Below are positions 46,633 to 56,346 of a stretch of 64,000 nucleotides of DNA, piece by piece; position 1 is the first letter of the stretch, and the number at the start of each line of letters is the position of its first letter. A program made the position numbers and the translations under genes. The notes below the pieces were generated by a model. That model did not search any database and was not told the DNA's origin. It saw only the letters and a program-made list of their open reading frames with translations. The stretch covers positions 25,054,365-25,118,364 of the forward strand of contig NC_081141.1 in assembly GCF_958295425.1 (NCBI RefSeq). Direction: 5' to 3'. The stretch comes from Solea solea (lineage: Eukaryota; Chordata; Actinopteri; Pleuronectiformes; Soleidae).

Positions 46633-47834
46633 ATCCGCTGAGCTCTGCCCGTGCAGCGTGGGCCCGCGCTGATGGTTGCTATAGGCCTCACTATCAAACG
46701 CAAGTGCTGGGGAATCCTCCTTCAGACACATTATATTCCGCTCCGCTTGCTTTTTCTTCACAGTCAGATGCTATCAGCTGCTTGTTGAGAGTGTGGGAGA
46801 AGTTGCACAGCCCCGCTGAGTGATCTTTAATTGTCAGGGGAACTGGCCGAGGTCAACAGCAGCTGAAGGGACCTCTGCTGTGTCATGTTTACTATGGGAA
46901 ATGGAAACTTTAGTGCTATAAACTGACGGGATAGGCCCTTCTCAGACAAACATGCTCCTTGTCATATTGTACAATATTGTTCAGAAAGGGTCAAAAGAAT
47001 CAAATATTCTTATTCTCATTAAGTACTGAGGTTAAATCTTTAAAAACATTGTCCTGCTGTCCCTAAATAACTCATGTTGTCTTATTTCTCAAACGTTATA
47101 TAAAAGATGGCCGGTTTGAGCTTGCAAAACAAAAATAAAACAAAAATAAAACCAGTGTTGACAGTTATACGAAATAGCAAACATACCTGTCTCAAATGTC
47201 AAAGTCACATGATACACAGCATCGCACTCGTTCCACTTAAAGCCACAAGATTCCCTTATCGTGTCACGAGGTTATTTAAACTTTTTTTTTTGAGTCGCAA
47301 ATAAAATTAAATTCACAATTTAGTCCAAAAAAGTTCAATCATTTATATTTTGGGCTGTTGCTCAGCCGCAGGTTTAACTCTGTTAAACGCTAATAGTGTC
47401 TCAGACACAGCCCTTGCACCACTTCATGAAACCCCAGGGGGCACCTGGTGAGTGGAGACCCAAAAAAAACCCCACCTTAAAACAGTGGCATCTCCCCTTT
47501 ATGGATACAATTAGGGAGGGGGGGCAATAAAACAACTCGTATGGGGAATTATTTTCCAATTCATTAAAAAGGAGGAGAAGTTAGTTTAGTTTTTGTTTCC
47601 TCACCTGAAGTAACCGAGAAGAAACACCGCGTCTACAGATAGTGGAGATGAGGAGAGAGAACACACCATCAGGTCTTATAATAAAAACCAAGTCAGTTAA
47701 AATGTTTATGAGTGTGGGGGATAATGTTTAGTAGAACGTCATTTCTTAACGAACTCCCCTAATTGGTCTAAAAATGCTCAGGTGATTCCTCTTTATGAAA
47801 AAAAAAATATCACATTACATTATAAAGGACATTC
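46631..47834. other. Unassigned non-coding DNA
   Basis: Unique sequence. No gene or familiar repeat is recognised. Confidence 0.5.
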
Positions 47835-48130
47835 AGTGGAAATACACTGGTTCAATTCCGTATGGCGGATACATCCACGGCAATAAAAAGTTCATTCTGT
47901 GCCAGGAGGGAGGCAGAGCTCCCCTGCAGGCAGCACATTTAATTACACAATGTGCTTTTTACATGTAGCAGGTGTCCCGCTTATTGCATCTGCCACGTAC
48001 GTACACACTGACGCCGACACACTGATAGCATTAAAATGTTTTGATAGTAAAATCATTACGCAGTCTTGACAGTTTCATCAAGTTAATTACTCGGCAGATA
48101 TCAAGTCTGAATAATCAAATCATGTAGTCA
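47835..48130. promoter_or_regulatory. Candidate conserved non-coding element
   Basis: Long unique block with CATTTAATTACACAATGTGC, GATAGTAAAATCATTACG, CAAGTTAATTACTCGG and TGAATAATCAAATCATG phrases. Several TAATTA/AATCA cores sit close together. Inference only. Confidence 0.32.
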
Positions 48131-48167
48131 ACAGCTGCTTTTCCTTCTGAATATACAAATGTGGTTG

Positions 48168-48200
48168 TTTTTTTTTTTTTTTTTTTGGGGGGGGGGGGGG
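48168..48200. repeat. T19-G14 homopolymer junction
   Basis: Nineteen T (48168-48186) pass directly into fourteen G (48187-48200). Confidence 0.9.
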
Positions 48201-48670
48201 TGTTGGTCTTATGGAAATCATTAGTTACCACGCAACGGTGCATGGTAATAAATTAGCGGTGACACTGTGCCTGTTCTTTGAATTACACTCGATGCATGCA
48301 GAGTGTACAGTGTTGCAGCCTCGTCACTTTCGTTAACAAACAAATATCTGTTCGATAGTGGGGTTTAGATCTCCCGTATGTCACCCGGCGACACTGCGGT
48401 TACACTCTTTGTGTTACGTACGTATCTTCATGTGAAAGTGTGGGAGCAACAGGTCCACAATCGGCGGCTCCCCACATGTGCGCCGCGTCGCAGCCAGCCT
48501 GTGCAGTCACAGGACCATGGGGCTTTTCCTATGATGTAACTGGAGCATCAGGCAGAACAAAGGCAGAGCTTGTTGTTCAGCTTGTGCCTCATCCATAATG
48601 CATAAAAGGTGTACAGACAGAATACTGTTGGTTAAACATGACACATGCAAATCACCGGCGCTGTCTCAGA
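48201..48670. other. Unassigned non-coding DNA
   Basis: Unique sequence with no supported feature. Confidence 0.5.
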
Positions 48671-48701
<31 letters not shown>

Positions 48702-48828
48702 CCCCCCTCCGCCGTTTGACACCGCTCGGCGAGGGGTCGTTACGTGGCCATTATGGTCTCAGAACCACTTTGTTATCATCGCATGCAGCTTTTGATCCCG
48801 GGTGTGTGTGTGTGTGTGTGTGTGTGTG
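48671..48828. repeat. C19 run and (GT)n tract
   Basis: Nineteen C at 48671-48689, more C-rich sequence up to about 48710, and (GT)n at 48804-48828. Confidence 0.9.
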
Positions 48829-49407
48829 TAAGGGGGGGGTGGGGGCGGGTTTGGTTGCCGTTCTGAAAACTGAACCCCATGACGAGGAAGTGTACGAGAT
48901 GCCACAGTGAATTTCATGCCAGCCAGACGCCGTTAATTGCCAAACCACACAGAAAAACTGTGGTATGGAAATTAACACTCTGTGTGATTTCACTGAAAGA
49001 TTAGTCATAGCATCGTGGAACGCGTCTGTTAATGTTAAGTAGACAGAACTTTCTTTTTTTCATTTATCAAGAAGAAAAATAGCTAACTGAGCCGTAGTAC
49101 ATAACAAAAAAACACCACCGTGGCTTCATGGTTATTAGATATTGCTGTAGATATGTGGGGCGTGGAGTGATTCAACATACACGACTTAGTGTATAGTCGA
49201 TGGCAATTTAGCGACACATTTGTGTGTGTCATTTGTACGTTATAGTTATGATAAAAACACATTTTGTGAAGGCGTTAGACAATATGGGCTTCATTCAGGT
49301 AAAGCAATAATGCCAGCGAGCTTGCAATTCTACCTTTTTATTACAAAATCTCATTTGAATGTACAAACAAATACTTCCCCAGAATCATGAACGTCTTTAT
49401 ATCTCTC
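48829..49407. other. Unassigned non-coding DNA
   Basis: No supported gene or dispersed repeat. Confidence 0.5.
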
Positions 49408-49441
49408 TCTATATATGTATGTATATATATATATATATATA
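49408..49441. repeat. (TA)n microsatellite
   Basis: TA alternation with GTA interruptions. Confidence 0.9.
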
Positions 49442-49479
49442 TTGTAATAAGAGAGGATATATGATTTCAGTTAATTAAC

Positions 49480-49640
49480 AGATTTTTCTCACATTTGCTC
49501 CTATAATTATTTTGTGCGCCGGTACAATTCATGTGACTGTAATTATTAATGATATTGCCCTGTGAGTATCATTATAGACCTGGTTAATAAGGAGCTTGGA
49601 ATCATCTCACACTTTGGCTGACTTACATAAAGAGCAGGCG
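49480..49640. promoter_or_regulatory. Candidate conserved non-coding element
   Basis: CCTATAATTATTTTGTG, GACTGTAATTATTAATGATA, GTATCATTATAGACC and GGTTAATAAGGAGC phrases pack at least four TAAT-type cores into 160 bases. Among the strongest enhancer-like blocks by eye. Unverified. Confidence 0.33.
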
Positions 49641-50117
49641 CACGGGCGCCGGGGAGATAACGGAAGCATCTTCATTTCTCTCCTTCAGAGTGTGAGTGTG
49701 ATTGCTTATACCTGAGAAACAGAACACAGGTGTTCAGGCTTGTCTGTCTCCTGCAGCGATATCAACGTAATCTGTTACACGAGTATAAACAAAAAACGCG
49801 GCGATCAATGTGTTCATTAAAAAAAAAAAAAAAAAAGAAGTGTAGATTTAGTCAAATGACACCCTTAAAACTGATTTATGTACTTAAATGACCTTGTAAT
49901 ATGGTTAATTAGAAGCGTGATAGCCTTCTACAATTGCTGATGACATTTAATGCTTAAATAATATTCCATTAGTTCTTCCATCTCATTAAATTCTAACATT
50001 TTTAGAGTTAAAAAACAACAATGTCTTCAGTCGTGGAAATTCAGCCTGATCTATTGTGACTCCGATGTGGAAATACTGGCACTGGGACTGCCTTCAAACA
50101 GCCGTATTGATCTAACA
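49641..50117. other. Unassigned non-coding DNA
   Basis: A poly-A run lies near 49819-49836. No gene is supported. Confidence 0.5.
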
Positions 50118-50163
50118 GGCAGACAGGCAGACAGACAGACAGACACACCAACACCCACACACA
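50118..50163. repeat. (GACA)n/(CA)n compound microsatellite
   Basis: CAGACAG-type units pass into CA repeats. Confidence 0.9.
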
Positions 50164-50632
50164 CATACACATGTGCAGAAGGAAGATCTATAGATCCCCA
50201 GCTGAGCCTGGGAGTTAAATTGGCCTGCAGGTCTTCCTGTGCCCTCTGTGAAGGGTTTGGTCGTCAAATCATGTAGCATCAATCTCACGTCAGAAACCCA
50301 AATGTCTCTCACGTTCATTGGGGAGCGGACGCAGGGAGAACGACTGAAAGAAGTAAAATGCTAAACAAAGTAGACCTGGAAGCGTCGTCAGACACAGCCG
50401 CCACGGAACAAACGCCCCGCGTGTCTCGCGGTGCTTCTGTAATAGCTCGCTAATTCTCCGGAGCGGCGAGGCACCGCGCTTGACAACATCATCTACTTTG
50501 ACTGGCAGATTGTGTTTTCACGTGAGCATGATCGACAACAGATTGCGCCTCAGCCCGGGCTGTTCCTGTTTGCCCTGGAAATGTGTTTGTTTTTATCTTT
50601 TGCTTGTGAGAGACATTCTTTTCTGTCTCCCA
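50164..50632. other. Unassigned non-coding DNA
   Basis: A moderately CpG-rich patch lies at 50380-50490. No gene is supported. Confidence 0.5.
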
Positions 50633-50937
50633 CAAAAAAAGGAAAAAAAAAAAAAAAAAAAAAAAAAGCAAACAGGCAAAGAAGAGAGAGAGAGAGAGAG
50701 AGAAAAAAAAAGAAGAAAACACCACACATTTTCAGGCGAGCTGTTCTGCATGCAAGTGTTTGACACACGCTGTGAAGTGACTGCCAGGAGAGGCTTAAGA
50801 AACAATCCAAGCAAGATCAATATCAGCAAACCGCACTTATGTGTTTGACTTAACATCCAGTCGCTGTTTCCCTCTTCTCTTCTTCAGCACGGCTCATGCC
50901 AAACCTCGCTAAATTGCATTTTACCCAAAAGCCTAAA

Positions 50938-50967
<30 letters not shown>
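50633..50967. repeat. Poly-A, (GA)n and (GT)n tracts
   Basis: An A-rich run of over 30 bases (50633-50668), (GA)n (about 50683-50702) and (GT)n (50939-50967). Several overlapping frames here are shadows of these tracts. Confidence 0.9.
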
Positions 50968-50970
<3 letters not shown>

Positions 50971-52398
50971 AACTGTGACATATTTGAAATTACATAATTG
51001 TTTTGGCAAACTGTTGATTTTTTTTTCCTCCACCAGGTTTAGATGACACTGTCAACCCACACTTGAACACATAGTCATACCCAAAACACGCGATTGAGAC
51101 TGCTCGTTACAGTAGGAGGGAGGGACAAAGGCTAATGAGTGAGGCTGGGAAAGTTTTACTTGGCAAGAAACTAATAATCTAGTTTGTTCTAATTAAGGTG
51201 AAAAAGCTCTGGCTAAAGATAACACCCATGCCGCAACCTACAATATCTAACCTGTGACACACACTCACTGTTTACCTCTACTTTAACCAGTTGATAGCAA
51301 TGCAACAACTATAATAATAATAATAATGATAATAATAATCCGGCGATATCACTTTCAACTCTTTCTACTGTGTTTACGTTGAGCTGCAAACCCTCACACA
51401 GAGATTACAAGAGCAAAAAAATGTCGTCCTTAACCTACTTTGCATTTAATGTATGTGCGTACAGCGAGGCCGAGTGTGCCCCGACACTAAGTATATCCCT
51501 GCAGACGACTCAGACAGTCGTTTATGAATATGCATGAGCCAGTGTTTGCATCGTTTAATGATTTTTTTTTTTTTCCACCATTAAAATATGTTCAATCCAC
51601 CTCCCCCATTTATTCCTCTGTTTCTTATGGACATCACTCACCACACACACACACACACACACACAGAGAGACATTAACACGGTTTACACAGCCAAACTAT
51701 TACTGTTTCACTCTCACACTCTCCTGTTATTTCTCCCCCCAGGTGCCGACCAAACACAACCTCGAGCATTGTGAACACCGAACGGACCTCTCTGCGATGA
51801 ATTACTGACAGCACGGCAGGGCTAACGACACCGAGGGCACGCGGCGCGACGCCAGACGAACGGACCTTGAATGTGGTACGTTCCCGTCGCTCAGGCAATC
51901 GCCGCCGTCCGTATGACAGTTTCGCCACGGGCACGAGCTAAGAGGCCTCAATGGAGCCAAAATTTCACATCTGCATGTTTCGTTTCATTTCGATATTCAC
52001 GATGCCCACTGTGTCTAACCGACTGCACCCTATTGATTATCATGGAGTTCTGGGGGCCAGAGGAAATGCTATTAAAGATTAAAGGGTCAGGTGATGTGAA
52101 GGTGGTATCCCGAGTCATCAGACACCGACGGCTTCAGTTACAGGCTGCAGTGTTTGCCTGTCGAGCAGATTAGCCAGCTTGATTTATTTATTAACTGATT
52201 TCATGTCTCATCATCTCCTACCCCAAATGCCTGGGTGGCTGAACTGACTGGGATGGTTTTCAAATTGAAACGAGGCAGTTAGCAAATCACACACACAAGA
52301 AATGTAATACATGTTGGAAACAGTTTGTATTTTTAAATGAGTACATCACATTGTTTGCATTACATTAAGAAAGATCATTGTTTTGAATCCGTAACACA
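50968..52398. other. Unassigned non-coding DNA
   Basis: Contains an AAT-type run (51309-51338) and (CA)n (about 51640-51663). The stretch 51120-51250 is unique and enhancer-like. Frames of 86-100 codons lack domains. Confidence 0.5.
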
Positions 52399-52830
52399 AT
52401 GAACCGAAGCTTATCCCCGCCTTTTAGCCCTAAATCCGCTCGGATTGGCACCAGCGACCCCCACAAACCGCATGGGTTTGTGGGGGTCGCTAGAAACCTG
52501 CCACCTAGAACAGTTCAGTTTTCCCATCAGCAAAAGTACCAAAACTACCAGCCCCAACCGTTCCATTCTTTGGCACCCTTACCTTATCAGGGTGGAGCTA
52601 GACTGGCTCCGCCCACTCCCTTGCGATCGTCGGGGCAAACACAAGCAGTCTATTCTTCTACAAAGCTTGACGTCTTCCACCGAGCATGGAAAAAAAAAAG
52701 AGCTGCTGGACATGTGCACGGGAACATGAATAGAAAATCCAGAATTCTTTTCTGTGCTATTGTTTTCCCCTGTCATATTTTGACCGGTGCCGCCTCTCAC
52801 ACTTTGACCTGAGTGTGCTGATGTCATCAC
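52399..52830. repeat. Possible uncharacterised DNA element around a perfect hairpin
   Basis: The hairpin at 52453-52491 and a composition unlike its flanks suggest an inserted element. A 137-codon + strand frame (52399-52812) runs through the hairpin and has no recognisable domain, so I do not call it a gene. Boundaries are not defined by repeats I can see. Confidence 0.3.
52453..52491. other. 17-bp perfect hairpin
   Basis: AGCGACCCCCACAAACC (52453-52469) and its exact reverse complement GGTTTGTGGGGGTCGCT (52475-52491) enclose the 5-base loop GCATG. Stem is 65% GC. No flanking direct repeat was found. Confidence 0.95.
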
Positions 52831-52863
52831 GTGAGGCAGTGGAAAGTAATAATTCAACTTACT

Positions 52864-53323
52864 TTAACCCTTAGAACACAGAGTGTTTCCATGACTACGT
52901 TAAAATGTACAGTATTATATACAGAGGCTATAAGAATATGCAGTATAGAGTGTCTTATATGCTTTTTTTCACCAACTATATCATCCTATCTGAGCAAAAA
53001 GTGCTCATAAAATTTCAAAAAAGCTTAAAATTGGATTGAATTTGTGAAATTTGGAAATACGTCACAGTTCAAAGTTCCCTTGGCTCGTCTTTATGAACAA
53101 AATGAAAAGAGAGACGGTCTATTTTTGTGACTTCTGCACAATTATATCACTACTAAAATGCGATATGAAATGAATTCTAACTTTGACTCAACAACACATA
53201 AGAAGAAGAAGAAAAAAAATGGTTTAAAGCCTGAATATGTGACCTATAAACACCCCCACAGGATGTCCATATAAGGAGTTGTGTATTTACCATGGGTGCA
53301 CCTGAGTGAGCACTAAGGGTTAA
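52864..53323. mobile_element. Complete TTAA-bounded MITE, family A (piggyBac-like)
   Basis: Starts TTAACCCTTAG (52864) and ends CTAAGGGTTAA (53323), a perfect 11-bp TIR with TTAA at both outer edges; total length 460 bp. No transposase frame. Partial copies lie at 29667-30020 and 37500-37671. The ends resemble those of family B (TTAACCCTTTA), so both may be mobilised by related piggyBac-type transposases. That link is inference. Confidence 0.78.
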
Positions 53324-53870
53324 GCATGTTTTTATATGTTATCGAACAAACAAATCATCATTCACAGTTAGAAAACATCAACTTATTATTCAATTTCTTA
53401 TTAAACAAAAGGAGACCAAACAAGCAAAGTGTGTGCTCCACCCCTTGTCAGTAGGGGGTGCTGCAGCACCCTCAGCACCCCACTTCCCGCGCCCCTGCTG
53501 CGGGATGTCCTCCAAACACAAGCCCTGACCGAGGGCTTTACCGTTTCAGACCGGACTGTACCATGATCAGCTACGCTGTGGAGGAAATGCTCTGTTGCAT
53601 GTTTGCATGAATATAAAAGAAATGTAGAATTAATTGAAAGTCATTTTGGTAAAAAAAAAAAAAGTAAAAAAAAAAGAAAAGATAAAAAAGTGAGTAAGTA
53701 TGTTATTAACACTCAACAAAGTTTTTACTGTGGCTACAAAGTGGTGCAAATTATCTACTGGATTAATAAGTTAAGGCATCATTAGGAGAATTTGTAACTA
53801 CGGCCTATAAGTATAGTTTGTATAAAATATGTTTAGTTTTTGTAGTTTAAATAGATTAAGCCAGTACTTT
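53324..53870. other. Unassigned DNA with a GC-rich repeat-like patch
   Basis: The segment 53440-53515, with GTAGGGGGTGCTGCAGCACC followed by CTCAGCACCCC, resembles a fish dispersed repeat and includes the 16-bp palindrome at 53456-53471. A-rich runs lie at 53650-53690. No gene is supported. Confidence 0.4.
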
Positions 53871-54030
53871 GGGCAAGGGCCTTGCTTTACAGAGGCTGCC
53901 ATGTTTCAACAACAACCCAAATGGACAAACAAGATCCTTTTTGGTACGTAAAGGCCACCGTAGTTCCCTGTTTGTTGTAATATTCAGTCTCACCATTAGA
54001 TGTCACTAGTTCATACACACTGAAACTTTA
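53871..54030 (+). repeat. Fish interspersed MITE-like repeat fragment
   Basis: GAGGCTGCCATGTTT (53892 on), AAGGCCACCGTAGTTCCCTG (53951-53970) and CTCACCATTAGATGTCACTA, ending ACACACTGAAACTTTAA, are familiar from abundant percomorph repeats. The copy appears 5'-incomplete. Confidence 0.6.
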
Positions 54031-54274
54031 AGCGGGCTTAACATCCCCAAAACGATGTGAACGAACAATGTTTAATCAAAACTTTGTGTATGAGGGTGAG
54101 TTTATTATCGGTATCTACCAGATATTGGTCAAAATCCCTGGATCATAAATCGGAAAAAACATCAAATCTGATGAGTCATGTTTTAGGCTGTTTCTCTCTT
54201 CTTCTCTGTCTCCTCCTTCTTCTTTGTCTCCATTTTTTGAAGTAGCTAGTTGCAGCTAAATCACGTGCTATATT
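54031..54274. other. Unassigned non-coding DNA
   Basis: No supported feature. Confidence 0.5.
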
Positions 54275-54452
54275 ATAGTATATATATATATATATATGTA
54301 TATCCATCCATCCATCTTTTACGCTGTGCCAATCTCAGCTGACATAAAGGCAGGGTACACCCTGGACAGGTCATATTATATATCTATATATGTATATATA
54401 TAGATATATATATGTATATATATATATGTATATGTATATATATATATGAGTA
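54275..54452. repeat. (TA)n tracts flanking a dispersed-repeat fragment
   Basis: TA alternation at about 54275-54301 and 54376-54452. Between them, CCATCCATCC (54305 on), CCAATCTCAGCTGACATAAA and GGCAGGGTACACCCTGGACA then GGTC are a familiar fragment of an abundant fish retroelement-derived repeat. Confidence 0.75.
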
Positions 54453-55489
54453 CAGAGCCTAGTTATAATAAATCCACAGTGTGATCGTTCAAAGCAGCCG
54501 TGAAACATGTTTTAATTGATACAGCCCCTCATATAATGTGAATATAATACAACAGTGATATTACAAGGCTTATCAGGGAACGCATCGCTGTACGACATTG
54601 TGCCGCCCGTCTTATCTGAAGTGGCGAACTTGCTGTTCTAATTGTTGTCTTCACACTAATAGAGTGGATGTTTTTTTTGTTTGTTTTTTTTAAATCATTT
54701 TCATTGGATAGATAAAGGCTTGGTAATTCCCCCCTCCACTCTCCATGCTTACTGTCTGTGTCAGTGCTTATCAAGTGTAGGAGATAAAAACCGGGTCCTG
54801 GAAAGTAATTGGCAGCAAGCGGGAGACGGAAAGTTTGGAGGCCGTACAGTAGAACATATTGAATCAGTAGTAACGGGACCAGCAGCTACAGACACAGTGA
54901 TATTTGGAGAAGGTTTGGAGCATCTCAACAAACAGAGGCATTATTCATAATGTGCAAACATGGAGGAAATGTATTGAATGTTGGTGTCGATAAAGACATA
55001 TTTGATCCTACATTTTATTGTTCTTCTTCCTGGTTTGCACTGTATCATTGTGCAACAACTCTTTGTTCGTGTCTCAGAAATAGAGACGTTTAAAAATGGT
55101 CAGCATCATTAAAAATGACTATTTTACACTTTATGCTATAACTTTTATTTTCTACATTAACTTTACTTAAGGGTGCAGCCTTATAGGTCCATATAGGGGA
55201 GGTGGGGGGTTAGTTTAACTTGACTTTTTGGTAGGATAATTTGGAAATGGGGGGTTTCCTATTCTCTATGAGGCAATAAGGAGCAAGGGAGGATTTTTTC
55301 TGTATTTTTCCCCCCAAATGTTATTTTCTGAAAACCTCCCAAAACAAGTGAAATAAGTAGATTTTATTATCCCCTTGTGGGGTAAGTTTGAGATACACTT
55401 AAGTTTCGGTAAAACTTCCCATCTTATGTTAAATACCATGACACCAGAGAATAAAAAAAAACAACTTTGTCAGCGTTGTTTCTCTGTCT
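54453..55489. other. Unassigned non-coding DNA
   Basis: The part at 54760-54960 is unique and may be a conserved element. Its 89-codon frame (54681-54950) shows no domain. No gene is supported. Confidence 0.45.
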
Positions 55490-55699
55490 AACACCGCGGC
55501 TGCAGACGCGCACAACGTCTCCATTGCTCCATAACGGATGAAGCGCACTCTCTCCCACCTCCTTCCCCTCGTGGTGCTCTCTCCTCTCTGAGCAGTTAAT
55601 TGTGCGTCCACTCTATAGGGACCGGCGCGATAATAACGTATTAGGAGCCGTGCCTCTTTCATTAAAGTGGAGTTGGGAAATGTGAGACCGCCCCCTTTC
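55490..55699 (+). promoter_or_regulatory. Candidate CpG-rich promoter
   Basis: This region rises in GC and CpG relative to its left flank and lies just upstream of the ATG-free exon candidate. It holds a GC-box-like CCGCCCCC at 55688-55695 and a weak TATA-like CTATAGGG near 55613. The start site cannot be fixed from sequence. Promoter status depends on the exon call that follows. Confidence 0.4.
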
Positions 55700-55966
55700 A
55701 GGAGTCAAAAAAAGGAGAGCGAGAGAGAGAGAGAGGGAGAGAGAGAGAGAGAGAGAGCGAGGAGGGAGAGGAAATCGATTATTTCAGCCTTGATCGAGGG
55801 GAGAGGGTTTAGGGAAATAAGAGTCGGGCGAGAGGATTGTGGGAAGGAACAGAAAGAGCTTCTCAACATCAACATCAGCGACAACCTCAGTCTATAGCAG
55901 CCAGCTGAAGAAAGCGCCGACGAGACACTGCTCCACACTCCATCCACCGGCTCCACGAGAGAGAGA

Positions 55967-56014
<48 letters not shown>

Positions 56015-56340
56015 TTTTCTCTGACATTATAGAGACTCCTACCTCCTCCTGTAGGTTACTTTTTTCTCCCCCTCCCGTGCGTCGTCCTCTGCTAAGTTGC
56101 GCTCCTGGATTTTAAGTGCGTCTTGGTGAAAAGTCCACCAGCATCACGCGCACGCAGCGGCTGCAGATCTTCCTCCTGTCAAAATCGGACGGGAACCCCC
56201 ACCCCCCCGACCCGACCGACCCCCCAACCCGACCCACAAAACACAGCCGGCGCGCGGACCTGCTCGCTTGTTGTCGTCTTTCGACCTCCAGAACCCCGGC
56301 GGACACGGTTTTTCGTGCGCAAAGACCGACCGAACAAAAA
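55700..56340 (+). other. Candidate non-coding first exon (5'UTR)
   Basis: On the + strand there is no ATG from 55683 to 56340, although several would be expected by chance in 658 bases. The stretch ends at AAAAA/GTAAGT, a near-consensus splice donor at 56341. The block is CpG-rich with GA and CT runs, common in first exons of vertebrate developmental genes. The only nearby upstream ATG (55680) is followed at once by TGA. The protein would start in a later exon to the right. Gene identity unknown; the 5' end is approximate. Confidence 0.5.
55960..56011 (+). repeat. (GA)n tract inside the exon candidate
   Basis: GA repeat with a GCGCGC interruption near 55968-55975. A second, shorter GA tract lies at about 55720-55757. 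If transcribed, both would be in the 5'UTR. Confidence 0.9.
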
Positions 56341-56346
56341 GTAAGT
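56341..56346 (+). other. Strong splice donor
   Basis: GTAAGT follows AAAAA at the end of the ATG-free CpG-rich block. It matches the vertebrate donor consensus at all six intron positions. Confidence 0.5.

Noticed and set aside
46510..46823. Poly-Gln/poly-Ala open frames
   Set aside because: They are both strands of the same (CTG)n microsatellite with no flanking coding features.
52399..52812. 137-codon + strand frame through the perfect hairpin
   Set aside because: The hairpin itself lies inside the frame and no domain is seen. More likely a chance frame in a repeat.
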